A stretch of 13,893 bases of DNA, taken from NCBI GenBank assembly GCA_024511045.1, contig JANEMG010000019.1, positions 1 to 13,893 of the forward strand. Reading direction: 5' to 3'. The stretch is from Gammaproteobacteria bacterium. Its GTDB lineage: Bacteria > Pseudomonadota > Gammaproteobacteria > Methylococcales > Methylomonadaceae. A model generated the notes under the pieces. The model saw nothing but the letters and a program-made list of their open reading frames with translations. It ran no database searches and was not told the origin of the DNA. The translations under genes were made by a program, and so were the position numbers. This document shows positions 7,760 through 13,893 of the stretch, piece by piece. How positions within the stretch are numbered: position 1 is the first letter of the stretch; the number at the start of each line of letters is the position of its first letter.

Positions 7760-7935
7760 GTAGGATCGTATTGCGCTGGTAATTATCGGAATTTGCCTGC
7801 GGCCATGTTCAACAGCGCTGCGGGAACTGCAGCGCCGCAGCCGGGCCGGAAAGGTGACCCGAATCACGGCAAAAGGGCTGCATCATAAACGAGATCGGCA
7901 GCGATATCCAGCACCTCCGACAAGCCGTCCTGGCG

Positions 7936-8865
7936 TCATTTGCCGGCAGCGCCGGCGATGCCGGCGGCCGTGACCGGAAATTTTTTTCTGCCCGCCATCC
8001 TGGCGATGCTGGGACCACCCAGACAGGCCAGGTCATCGAAATCCCCGGCCATGGCCAGAATCTCGCGCTGCAGATGGCGGCGTTGCCCGGCATCCATCTG
8101 CCTGGAAAACTGGTAGAGCAGTTCGATGGTGGCTGCGGCATTGTCATCCAGGCGTCGTTGATAGACATCCGATCGCAACCTCTCCGGATGCAGGAGCAGC
8201 TCTTCGATTCCGGCCCGAAACGCCGCTGCATCGCGGCGCAGTTCCAGCAGTTCCCTCAGCCTGGCCTGCCATTTCCAGCGCATCTGCCAGCCTTCCATGC
8301 CCAGCGGCTGGAAACATTCGACCCAGACATCCACCAGCTGCAGCTGGCCTGGCTGAAGCTCGCCAAACCATTTCTGCAGCTCGTCGGTGATGCTTTCCCG
8401 GTATTCTTCCTGCAGTTCGGCGGCAGACAGTTCCTGGTAATCGACCAGCCATTGCCGGTTTTTATCCGTCAGGCTGTGCAGCAGCTCCTGCAGCTGCTCC
8501 CGGTTTGCCGTCAACAGCAGTTCGCTGAGCACAGGACTGGCCTTGCGCATCAAGTCGAACCAGTAGGCGATGATGCGCAAACGGAAATCATCCAGATCGG
8601 CGCGGCGCATCTGGCCGCTCTGGAAACGGCTGTTGGCCTCGCGCAGCAAACCGGCATATTGGTCAAGATGCGACGCGCAGTGCCATGCCAACAGTTCTTC
8701 CACCTGCTCTTCCAGGTAGTTGCGCTGCGCCGTGGAAAGCTGCATGTAGGTTTCCAGATAGAAAGGCAGCAGCCAGTCCAGCTGCCGATAGGCGATTTTC
8801 ACCCGGCTGCAGCTGCTCAGCAGCAGGATCATCAACACGATCGACAGATAACGTTTGATTTTCAC
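7936..8865 (-). CDS. DUF6279-like predicted outer-membrane lipoprotein
   Basis: A 309-aa lipoprotein. The N-terminus MKIKRYLSIVLMILLLSSC is a type II signal peptide with lipobox L-S-S-C (cysteine at 19); serine at +2 favours the outer membrane. The rest is mostly helical, rich in Leu, Gln, Arg and Trp, beginning RVKIAYRQLDWLLPFYLETY, a wording I associate with the DUF6279 family; its function is unknown. The start chosen is the GTG at 8865, because it places the basic residues and hydrophobic core as a normal signal peptide; a TTG at 8892 would add nine residues including two cysteines. Neither has a good ribosome-binding site. Lies 108 nt after yifB and 176 nt before rep on the same strand. 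A basic Ala/Gly-rich tail ends the protein. Confidence 0.8.
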   Translation of the reverse strand: MKIKRYLSIVLMILLLSSCSRVKIAYRQLDWLLPFYLETYMQLSTAQRNYLEEQVEELLAWHCASHLDQYAGLLREANSRFQSGQMRRADLDDFRLRIIAYWFDLMRKASPVLSELLLTANREQLQELLHSLTDKNRQWLVDYQELSAAELQEEYRESITDELQKWFGELQPGQLQLVDVWVECFQPLGMEGWQMRWKWQARLRELLELRRDAAAFRAGIEELLLHPERLRSDVYQRRLDDNAAATIELLYQFSRQMDAGQRRHLQREILAMAGDFDDLACLGGPSIARMAGRKKFPVTAAGIAGAAGK

Positions 8866-8973
8866 GGTGGAGGCACGATGGCAGCATGGCAATGGTCAGG
8901 ACCCTATCAATTGACAAGACAATGGCCGCGAAAGTTTATTTTTTCCTTACCGGCAATCGCCGCCTGCAATACC

Positions 8974-10488
8974 TCAGCGGGTAAGACTTCTATCCAGCTT
9001 GCGGTAGCCGATCGCTTCACTCAAATGCATGGGCTCTATCGCTTCCGACCCGCCCAGATCGGCGATGGTCCTGGCCAGCTTGAGAATGCGGTGATAGGCG
9101 CGATGGGACAACCCCAGCCGGGTCATGGCCTGTTCCAGCAATTGATGTCCCTGCTCGGTCAGCACACAGAACTGTTTGATTTCCGCCACCGACAGGGCCG
9201 CATTGGCTTTGCCGCTGCGGGAAACAGCAATGTTCCGGGCGGCGATCACCCGTTCCCGGATCATGGCGCTGCTTTCCTCGCCTCCCGGCGCCCCCCTGCG
9301 CAGCACCTCATGGCTGATGCGGGACACCTCCAGGTGCATGTCGATACGGTCCAGCAACGGCCCGGAAATCCTGGCATGATAACGGGCAACCTGTTCCGCG
9401 GAACAGTGGCAGCGTCCCGAGGCATCACCAAGAAAGCCGCAGGGACAGGGGTTCATTGCCGCCAGCAGTTGAAAGCGGGCCGGAAAGTCGGCCTGCCGGG
9501 TGGCCCTGGAGATGGTGATATGACCGGTTTCCAGGGGCTCTCTCAGAACCTCCAGAACCCTGCGGTCGAACTCCGGAAGTTCGTCCAGAAACAGGGTGCC
9601 GTTATGGGCCAGGGAAATCTCGTCCGGCCTGGGATTGCCGCCACCGCCGACCAGCGCCGCCGCCGAAGCGGTATGATGGGGGCTGCGAAAGGGCGGCCTG
9701 CGCCATTCCCGGATATTCAGACCGACATCGCTGATGGACGCAACGGCTGCGCTTTCCAGCGCCTGTCGTTCGCTCAGCGGCGGCAAAATGCTCGGCATTC
9801 TGGCCGCGAGCATGGATTTGCCAGTGCCCGGCGGACCCAGCATCAGCAGGTTGTGCATGCCGGCCGCGGCGATTTCGAACGCCCTCTTGACATGAAACTG
9901 CCCATGTACATCGGCAAAATCCAGCGTACCGTCGTCATCCTGGCTATCGATTCGCTGCGGTTCCGCAGTGATGACCTGGCGTCCGGTCAAATGCGCACAG
10001 ACATCCAGCAAATGCCCGGCCGGCAGGGTTTGCGCAGCATTGACCAATGCCGCTTCGGCAAGGTTTTCCCTGGGCAGAATCAGCTGCCTTCCGGCATCAC
10101 GGGTCTGCATCGCCACCGGCAACACCCCCTTCACGGGGCGCAGTTCACCGCCCAGGGACAATTCCCCAAGAAACTCGTATTGCTCCAGAGCGTCCTGCGG
10201 GATCTGCCGGGAAGCGGCCAGCACTCCCAAGGCAATAGCCAGATCGAAGCGTCCGCCTTCCTTGGGCAGATCGGCCGGCGCCAGATTGATGGTGATGCGC
10301 TGGGCGGGAAAATCGAAATTGGAATTCAGGATTGCACCACGCACCCGGTCCTTGCTTTCCTTGACCGCGGTTTCCGGCAGCCCCACGATGCTCAGACTTG
10401 GCAGGCCGTTGGAAATATGTACTTCGCCGGTGATCAGCGGTGCTTCGATTCCTGAGCGGCCACGACTGTAAAGGATAGCTAAGGGCAT
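8974..10488 (-). CDS. comM: YifB/ComM family Mg-chelatase-like AAA+ ATPase
   Basis: Cytosolic AAA+ ATPase; in naturally transformable bacteria ComM is a branch-migration helicase that promotes integration of incoming single-stranded DNA. The 504 aa match E. coli YifB (506). Order: N-terminal ChlI-like domain (EVHISNGLPSLSIVGLPE at 22-39; INLAPADLPKEGGRFDLAIA at 67-86), AAA+ core with Walker A GPPGTGKS (218-225), FRSPHH at 267-272, Walker B LFLDELPEF (299-307), and a four-cysteine cluster C348, C350, C360, C362 around NPCPCGFLGD that could bind zinc and is absent in the E. coli protein (it has NPSP). ISGPLLDRID follows at 374-383. The start is ATG 10488, where similarity begins; no Shine-Dalgarno sequence is visible. 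The ubiK neighbour is a common pairing. Confidence 0.95.
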   Translation of the reverse strand: MPLAILYSRGRSGIEAPLITGEVHISNGLPSLSIVGLPETAVKESKDRVRGAILNSNFDFPAQRITINLAPADLPKEGGRFDLAIALGVLAASRQIPQDALEQYEFLGELSLGGELRPVKGVLPVAMQTRDAGRQLILPRENLAEAALVNAAQTLPAGHLLDVCAHLTGRQVITAEPQRIDSQDDDGTLDFADVHGQFHVKRAFEIAAAGMHNLLMLGPPGTGKSMLAARMPSILPPLSERQALESAAVASISDVGLNIREWRRPPFRSPHHTASAAALVGGGGNPRPDEISLAHNGTLFLDELPEFDRRVLEVLREPLETGHITISRATRQADFPARFQLLAAMNPCPCGFLGDASGRCHCSAEQVARYHARISGPLLDRIDMHLEVSRISHEVLRRGAPGGEESSAMIRERVIAARNIAVSRSGKANAALSVAEIKQFCVLTEQGHQLLEQAMTRLGLSHRAYHRILKLARTIADLGGSEAIEPMHLSEAIGYRKLDRSLTR

Positions 10489-10820
10489 GGTGGACAGGGT
10501 CGGATGCGGTTGATGCTGGCGGAGAAAGTCTGCTCGGAACCGGCCGGCATTCATAGACATCCATCCAGCGGGTGCCTGTGCAAGGAAAACAACCAATGCG
10601 ATTGACTGTTTTCTTCACTAACAATGCCTTGGGTCCATTTCTGCTGTCGGCACATCCCTGTACCGGATGAGCGCCCCTTTATTTACAGGCGATTTACAGG
10701 CGGACACGAATTCTAAGCATAGACCAACATCACGCACTCCGGTGTGGAGTCACGGCAAACCGGACGCTGTCTGCTGGCAACCGGCCGCCCATGCCGCACC
10801 CCTGAAGCACTCGTCGCGCC
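10489..10820. other. Intergenic region between ubiK and yifB/comM
   Basis: About 330 nt with no supported gene; it should hold the yifB promoter (minus strand). It contains an 11-bp tandem duplication at 10681-10702 (listed separately) and a short hairpin ACTCC-GGTGT-GGAGT at 10736-10750. No convincing -35/-10 pair or T-tailed terminator was found by eye. Confidence 0.65.
10681..10702. repeat. 11-bp perfect tandem duplication upstream of yifB/comM
   Basis: ATTTACAGGCG occurs twice head to tail (10681-10691, 10692-10702), about 195 nt upstream of the yifB ATG on the opposite reading direction. One turn of helix per unit, so it could be paired protein sites or a slippage scar. Confidence 0.9.
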
Positions 10821-11093
10821 TCAGTTTTCGCTGTCGTCCTGCTTCTGCGGCGCCGGTCCGGACTCCATATCGGCGACTTTTTTTTCCAGATCTTCGAGTT
10901 TCTGCCGGGTTTTCGCCAATACCGCTTTTTGCACCTCGAACTCTTCCCGGGTGACCAGATCCATTTTTCCTAGCACGCTCTGCAAAACAGCCCGGAAATT
11001 TTTTTCCATGTCCTCCTTGAACTGGCTCAAACCTGGTGGCAGGGAATCCGCCAGGCGGCTGGTAATTTCGTCTATCGCTTTGGGATTGAACAT
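10821..11093 (-). CDS. ubiK: Ubiquinone biosynthesis accessory factor UbiK (YqiC)
   Basis: A 90-aa cytosolic/membrane-peripheral protein. In E. coli UbiK binds UbiJ and supports the Ubi complex that makes ubiquinone aerobically; related proteins are called BMFP-domain proteins. The match to E. coli UbiK is good along its length: MFNPKAIDEI start, then an amphipathic helix, GLSQFKEDMEKNFRAVLQS at 21-39, the conserved core LVTREEFEVQKAVL at 46-59 and KTRQKLEDLEKKVADME at 61-77, a C-terminal coiled coil of the trimer-forming type. An acidic, Gln/Pro-rich tail follows. The start is ATG 11093, as in homologues; the frame is open further but starts there are not supported. Only a weak GAG is seen as ribosome-binding site. 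Lies 40 nt after speE and upstream of yifB on the same strand. Confidence 0.92.
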   Translation of the reverse strand: MFNPKAIDEITSRLADSLPPGLSQFKEDMEKNFRAVLQSVLGKMDLVTREEFEVQKAVLAKTRQKLEDLEKKVADMESGPAPQKQDDSEN

Positions 11094-11133
11094 AAGTGGT
11101 TTCTCATCGGTTGAAAAATTAGAAGAAAAATCG

Positions 11134-11991
11134 TCATTCTGCGGCCATGGCCTGTTTGAAAAACTCGGGTTGGGCCAGGGCGGCACTGTGAATGTCGTGG
11201 TTATAGTAACGGGTGGCAAAGGGTTTGCCGGCGGCATCTTCCCGGCGAAACGACTGCAGCGGAACATTGCCTGCCATGGTCACCGTCCACCAGCCGGAAG
11301 GATATACGCATTGCGGAAAGAACAGCGCCTGCCGCCGAGCGAACCCCGCATCCTGCATCGCCCTGCGCATATTCCCGATGATATCGAGATGCAACAATGG
11401 CGATTCGCTCTGCTGGACGAAAATGCCATCATCACGCAGGCAACGACGACAGTCCCGGTAGAAATCGGCACTGAACAGACCTTCCGCGGGCCCGACGGGA
11501 TCAGTGCTGTCGACGATGACAATATCGACGCAGTCTGCCGGCGCATCACGAACCCAGGCGATGCCATCGATGAAATGCAGCTGTGCACGCGGGTCGTCAT
11601 TGGCTGCGCAGAGCTCGGGAAAATATTGCTCGGCCAGACGGGTGACCCGTTCATCGATCTCGATCTGCAGAACCGCTTCGACCCCGGAGTGCTTGAGCAC
11701 CTCCCGGAGCGTTCCGCAATCGCCGCCGCCGATGATCCAGACCTCTTTCGGCGCCGCATGGATGAACAGTGCCGGATGGCTGATCATTTCATGGTAAAAG
11801 AAGTTGTCTTTGCTGGTCAGCATGATGCAGCCATCGATCACCATCAGGTTACCAAAACTCTCCGTGGCATAGATTTCGATATGCTGATAGGGCGACTGTT
11901 CCTCATGCAGCTTCTCCCTGATCTGCAGGGAAAAGGCACTGTGCATGAACTCTTCATGCTCGGTAAACCAGTGCCTGGAAGTATCGATCAT
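11134..11991 (-). CDS. speE: Spermidine synthase (polyamine aminopropyltransferase)
   Basis: Transfers an aminopropyl group from decarboxylated S-adenosylmethionine to putrescine, giving spermidine and methylthioadenosine; cytosolic. The 285 aa compare with 288 in E. coli. Visible: N-terminal beta domain with SPYQHIEIYAT (33-43), LMVIDGCIMLTSKDNFFYHEM (49-69, shortened here to its key residues D53, D62 and Y66), nucleotide-binding IIGGGDCGTLREVLKH (86-101), EID at 111-113, catalytic VDSTDPVGPA (160-169) with D161 and D164, and QSESP (194-198). The first alanine or glycine after GGGD is Cys here, a mild variant. The start is ATG 11991 with AGGA 7 nt upstream; the frame remains open to 12171, but the homology begins at 11991. 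The ribosome-binding site lies in a 16-bp tandem duplication. No speD (S-adenosylmethionine decarboxylase) is in the window. Confidence 0.97.
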   Translation of the reverse strand: MIDTSRHWFTEHEEFMHSAFSLQIREKLHEEQSPYQHIEIYATESFGNLMVIDGCIMLTSKDNFFYHEMISHPALFIHAAPKEVWIIGGGDCGTLREVLKHSGVEAVLQIEIDERVTRLAEQYFPELCAANDDPRAQLHFIDGIAWVRDAPADCVDIVIVDSTDPVGPAEGLFSADFYRDCRRCLRDDGIFVQQSESPLLHLDIIGNMRRAMQDAGFARRQALFFPQCVYPSGWWTVTMAGNVPLQSFRREDAAGKPFATRYYNHDIHSAALAQPEFFKQAMAAE

Positions 11992-11992
11992 A

Positions 11993-12024
11993 TCCTGTTC
12001 CTGACGTTTCCTGTTCCTGACGTT
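11993..12024 (-). repeat. 16-bp perfect tandem duplication carrying the speE ribosome-binding site
   Basis: On the speE strand AACGTCAGGAACAGGA is repeated exactly (12024-12009 then 12008-11993), ending one nucleotide before the ATG. Each copy carries two AGGA motifs, so the leader offers four potential anti-Shine-Dalgarno contacts; the best placed is the first AGGA of the proximal copy, 7 nt before the ATG. Confidence 0.92.
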
Positions 12025-12220
12025 AGAGCGGCATGCTGACTGCACCTCGAAACAAACGGTTCCAGTACTGCTGAAGCGGTCAACGGCCAATGACAGGCCG
12101 GTTTTCCCATGCCCCATTCCACCGGTCATGCCGAACATTCCTGCAAGGCCATAACCCTCCTGATTGCCCACAAGCTTCAGCCATTTCCCAAAATGAAAAA
12201 CCGCGGTCGATCAATGCCAA

Positions 12221-12316
12221 GTCATCATTGTCATTTCGACCAGCGGGAGAAACCTTGAGCGCTATACAAGTACTCAGGCACCACACCTGATGCCGGGATG
12301 ACAGGAGTCAGATGAC
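12221..12316. repeat. Candidate MITE/REP-like palindromic intergenic element
   Basis: The core, 12230-12302, begins GTCATTTCGACC and ends GCCGGGATGAC, so it is bounded by inverted GTCAT/ATGAC ends; a second nested GTCAT (12221-12225) and ATGAC (12312-12316) flank it. Between them is GGGAGAAACCTTGAG. The GTCATTTCGAC...GGGAGAAA wording resembles a class of dispersed intergenic repeats seen in many proteobacterial genomes (from memory). Only one copy is in the window, so repeat status is inferred. Confidence 0.45.
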
Positions 12317-12368
12317 TTCAGCAAAGCTGAGGGGCATTCCCAATCAGGCAACCCTTTGTACATTCGCG

Positions 12369-12950
12369 CTATGACTTGCCTTCCTGCTCCTGGTCCTTTT
12401 GTTGTTTTTGCCCCTTTTCATCTTCTTCCGAATACCAGATAGGATTGTAGCGGTCTTCCGGGGTCAATTTGCCGACTTCGCTGGGATAGATATGCCAAAA
12501 AGACTTGTCGATCGCGGCGTCCTTGTAGTTCTCTTTCTTGGAATGGGTGAAAGGACACCACCAGTTTTCCACCAGCTTCACCAAATAGGCGTGCCATTCA
12601 AACAACGCCACGCTGACCGGGCAATACCAGGTGCAGTTGAAAATCCAGAACAATCGGGACTGCGTCGGGCTGACGCTGTAGCCCGGCCGCATGATTATCT
12701 GGGATTTCAGATTGTAGCGGTGACTTTTCCGGTCGGGCAGAAAATCAGACAGCGTCTTGATATTTTCCGCCCCCATCAATTTCAAATGCAGATAGGAAAT
12801 ATAGGCGCTGAAAAAAACGAATGGCATGGTGATGATAGGCACATAGATCAGCAGCACCCCATAGATCTGTTGAATCAGCGTCAGTTTTTTGTGGTTCTCG
12901 CCGATGCAGACGCGGTTGCTGCATGACGACGACCCTTCGCAAGCCTTCAT
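12369..12950 (-). CDS. Unrecognised Cys/Trp-containing membrane protein
   Basis: A 193-aa protein that I do not recognise. Residues 1-20 are cysteine-containing (C4, C10, C15, with H20) and carry no signal peptide. One clear hydrophobic segment spans about 29-56 (YGVLLIYVPIITMPFVFF core). A second, weaker aromatic stretch near 100-134 contains FNCTWYCP (C106, C110), H120 and NWWCPFTH (C132, H136). The tail from 175 is charged and Gln/Glu/Lys-rich, probably disordered. The paired cysteines and histidines could hold a metal or disulfides; this is inference. The start is ATG 12950, with a full GGAGGT ribosome-binding site (12961-12956) 5 nt upstream, the strongest in the window. It has its own promoter and leader hairpin (separate entries). 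Being a real gene is well supported; its function is open. Confidence 0.82.
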   Translation of the reverse strand: MKACEGSSSCSNRVCIGENHKKLTLIQQIYGVLLIYVPIITMPFVFFSAYISYLHLKLMGAENIKTLSDFLPDRKSHRYNLKSQIIMRPGYSVSPTQSRLFWIFNCTWYCPVSVALFEWHAYLVKLVENWWCPFTHSKKENYKDAAIDKSFWHIYPSEVGKLTPEDRYNPIWYSEEDEKGQKQQKDQEQEGKS

Positions 12951-13012
12951 TTTTTACCTCCAATTTGAAACTAATGATGATATTCCCGCTGGAAAGATGA
13001 AGATACAGTGTC

Positions 13013-13057
13013 CGCACGCATCACACCCGCTTTCGGTGAAAGTGCTGGTGATGTGCG
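13013..13057 (-). promoter_or_regulatory. Predicted 5'-end stem-loop in the leader of the unrecognised gene
   Basis: Outer stem CATCAC/GTGATG (13019-13024 with 13048-13053), extended by CGCA (13013-13016) with TGCG (13054-13057) across a 2-nt bulge, encloses a tight hairpin CTTTC-GGT-GAAAG (13030-13042). The transcript start predicted from the promoter (about 13055) falls at its foot, so the mRNA would begin with this structure. Could stabilise the mRNA or be a protein site. Confidence 0.5.
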
Positions 13058-13061
13058 AGGA

Positions 13062-13090
13062 AATATAATACCCACCGGAAACCCGATCAA
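13062..13090 (-). promoter_or_regulatory. Candidate sigma-70 promoter for the unrecognised membrane protein gene
   Basis: On the minus strand: -35 TTGATC (13090-13085), 17-bp spacer, -10 TATATT (13067-13062). Matches consensus at 4/6 and 5/6 positions with ideal spacing. Start of transcription expected near 13055, about 105 nt before the ATG at 12950. Confidence 0.55.
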
Positions 13091-13144
13091 CAGCAATAGC
13101 CGATGCCGCTGCCAAATAACCGATCATTCTGTCACAGATCGTGA

Positions 13145-13189
13145 AAAATACAAAATGAATGGCGCCCTGTTCTGCTATTGAAAGGGCGC
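13145..13189 (-). terminator. Probable intrinsic terminator of the SirB2-like gene
   Basis: On the minus strand a 7-bp GC-rich stem GCGCCCT (13189-13183) / AGGGCGC (13168-13162) with a 14-nt loop begins inside the last codons of the SirB2-like gene. It is followed by a T-rich tail (CATTCATTTTGTATTTTT, to about 13144). The tail is interrupted, so efficiency is uncertain, but it fits a boundary before the promoter of the next gene. Confidence 0.5.
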
Positions 13190-13468
13190 ATATTTTGTCA
13201 CCGCCAAGGCAATCATCGCTGCATAGCCGAGCAAGGCTCCGAGCAAAGCCAGCCAGCGCAGTTGGGTCTGACTACGCATCGCCGCCACGCCCAGACCGAT
13301 ATAGATCAGCAAGGCGGCCATTTTCATGACCAGCCAGTCATATTCCCTGGACAACCAGTGATATTGATAAACCAGCATCAAGCCACTGACAAGCAGCGCC
13401 GTATCGATGACATGAGGAAAGATTTTCAGCCACTTTCGTTGCAGCTGCAGCGGATCGATGACACGCAT
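13175..13468 (-). CDS. SirB2-family small membrane protein, N-terminus shortened
   Basis: 97 aa with three hydrophobic segments (about 18-36, 45-62, 70-90). The wording matches the SirB2 family: LQRKWLKIFPHVIDTALLVSG (key residues K12, W13, P18, H19, D22), WLVMK at 45-49, LLIYIGLG at 53-60 and a closing VTKYAPF. SirB2 function is poorly known. Family members are about 120-130 aa and start with an extra first helix (typically a KHLHxT-like start and an Arg just before the point where this ORF begins). Here the frame upstream of ATG 13468 continues only 12 codons, reading family-like GKYIYRFT, before a TAA at 13505-13507. So the gene has either lost its first helix or starts at a rare codon; it may be decaying. 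No good ribosome-binding site precedes the ATG. Confidence 0.72.
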   Translation of the reverse strand: MRVIDPLQLQRKWLKIFPHVIDTALLVSGLMLVYQYHWLSREYDWLVMKMAALLIYIGLGVAAMRSQTQLRWLALLGALLGYAAMIALAVTKYAPFQ

Positions 13469-13819
13469 CGTGAAACGGTAAATATACTTTCCGCACTTGA
13501 AAATTTAGCAGCCAGAAACAGCCGGCTAATAGAAACATATCACATATTAACAAATGCTTACGGCATTTTCTGGTGCTACTGTTTTGCTAAATTATGATTT
13601 GCCAACGGCATAAAACCGGATAAAGAACAGGCCGCAAGAAAGATGTGTATGATTTTCAGAGTCATGTAAGTAGAGGTAAAAGCAAAACTCGAAAAGCCAG
13701 TGAATTTTTTGGCTAACTGGCGCCAAAACAAGGGGATAAGGAGGGGCGTGTCTGGTGCCTATTTGTTATGACAGGCGCTCCAAAACTCAATAAAATCCAA
13801 CGCAATAAGGCCGGAATTC
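13469..13819. other. AT-rich region between the SirB2-like gene and the transposase
   Basis: About 350 nt, visibly more AT-rich than the rest of the window, with no supported gene. The right half probably belongs to an insertion sequence: a stem GCCAGT/ACTGGC (13696-13701 with 13716-13721) lies upstream of the transposase start, and GTAAGTAGAGGTAAAAG at 13666 onward is my guess for the left terminal repeat. The left half would hold the promoter of the SirB2-like gene and perhaps remains of its lost first codons. Confidence 0.5.
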
Positions 13820-13893
13820 ATGAACCAGACACGGAACAGATTATCCACTATTTGGAACCATTTTCAAACCTCTCTTTTTCCTTGGCTGAAAGA
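13820..13893 (+). mobile_element. N-terminal start of a probable transposase (insertion sequence cut by the window edge)
   Basis: Open frame from ATG 13820 to the edge, with AAGG at 13807-13810 as a possible ribosome-binding site. The 24 visible residues begin MNQTRNRLSTIWNHFQ and end SLFPWLK. The pattern 'I-W-x-x-x-Q-x-x-L-F-P-W-L' at the very start is typical, from memory, of DDE transposases in a group related to IS5/ISNCY elements. The element would extend beyond the window. The assignment rests on few residues and on the AT-rich leader; it could be another protein. Confidence 0.5.

Larger units (their letters stand above)
11992..12368. other. Intergenic region upstream of speE
   Basis: About 375 nt without a supported gene. 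From left to right it holds the 16-bp duplication with the speE ribosome-binding site, unassigned DNA that must include the speE promoter, a MITE/REP-like palindromic element (12221-12316, separate entry), and a small hairpin TCAGC-AAA-GCTGA at 12318-12330 downstream of the next minus-strand gene. I see no clear promoter hexamers. Confidence 0.65.

Noticed and set aside
7760..7867. Longer N-terminus for Rep from the GTG at 7867
   Set aside because: The extra 36 residues are Arg/Ser-rich and absent from Rep homologues; similarity starts at the GTG at 7759.
6428..7888. A 486-codon plus-strand frame opposite rep
   Set aside because: Antisense shadow of the Rep helicase, no recognisable motif.
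8074..10455. A 793-codon plus-strand frame spanning DUF6279-like and yifB genes
   Set aside because: Crosses two well-supported minus-strand genes and an intergenic gap, no domain; a consequence of GC-rich codon use.
10489..10596. Longer N-terminus for YifB
   Set aside because: Homology begins at ATG 10488; the added 36 residues match nothing known.
10744..12039. A 431-codon plus-strand frame opposite ubiK and speE
   Set aside because: Antisense shadow; both minus-strand genes are firm.

Overview
The window looks like ordinary chromosome from a moderately GC-rich proteobacterium, most likely a gammaproteobacterium. The reasons are an LptM lipoprotein gene directly upstream of lysA, a Rep helicase with full-length similarity to the E. 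coli enzyme, a YifB/ComM ATPase gene next to ubiK, SpeE, a DUF6279-type lipoprotein and a SirB2-like protein. The species cannot be fixed from the sequence alone. Almost every gene is on the minus strand; the exceptions are a fructosamine-kinase-like gene in the middle and the start of a transposase at the right edge.

Layout, left to right. (1) 175-3486: a compact minus-strand block dctQ > dctM > lptM > lysA. dctQ and dctM overlap by 4 nt, lptM starts 8 nt after dctM, and lysA starts 2 nt after lptM. It encodes the two membrane subunits of a TRAP transporter, the LPS-translocon lipoprotein LptM and diaminopimelate decarboxylase. No TRAP binding protein and no dapF are visible. (2) 3487-3956: intergenic region with a good -10 box, a 14-bp tandem duplication and palindromes, leading into (3) a plus-strand fructosamine/ketosamine kinase gene. 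(4) A convergent minus-strand gene for a secreted protein resembling beta/gamma-crystallin. (5) 5756-8865: rep helicase and a DUF6279-like lipoprotein, both apparently starting at GTG. (6) 8974-11991: yifB/comM, ubiK and speE, covering an AAA+ ATPase linked to DNA uptake and recombination, a ubiquinone-biosynthesis accessory factor and spermidine synthase. (7) 12369-13468: an unrecognised Cys- and Trp-containing membrane protein with its own promoter and a predicted 5'-terminal hairpin, then a short SirB2-like membrane protein whose N-terminus looks eroded. (8) 13820-13893: the first 24 codons of a probable transposase, in more AT-rich DNA.

Most genes are housekeeping. The signals most worth a second look are the unrecognised membrane protein with its promoter/hairpin leader, three perfect short tandem duplications (11, 14 and 16 bp) that all sit in 5' regions (one copies the speE ribosome-binding site, one overlaps a -10 box), a MITE/REP-like palindromic element upstream of speE, and the shortened sirB2. 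I found no CRISPR array, no tRNA or rRNA, and no recognisable defence, toxin-antitoxin or secondary-metabolite system.
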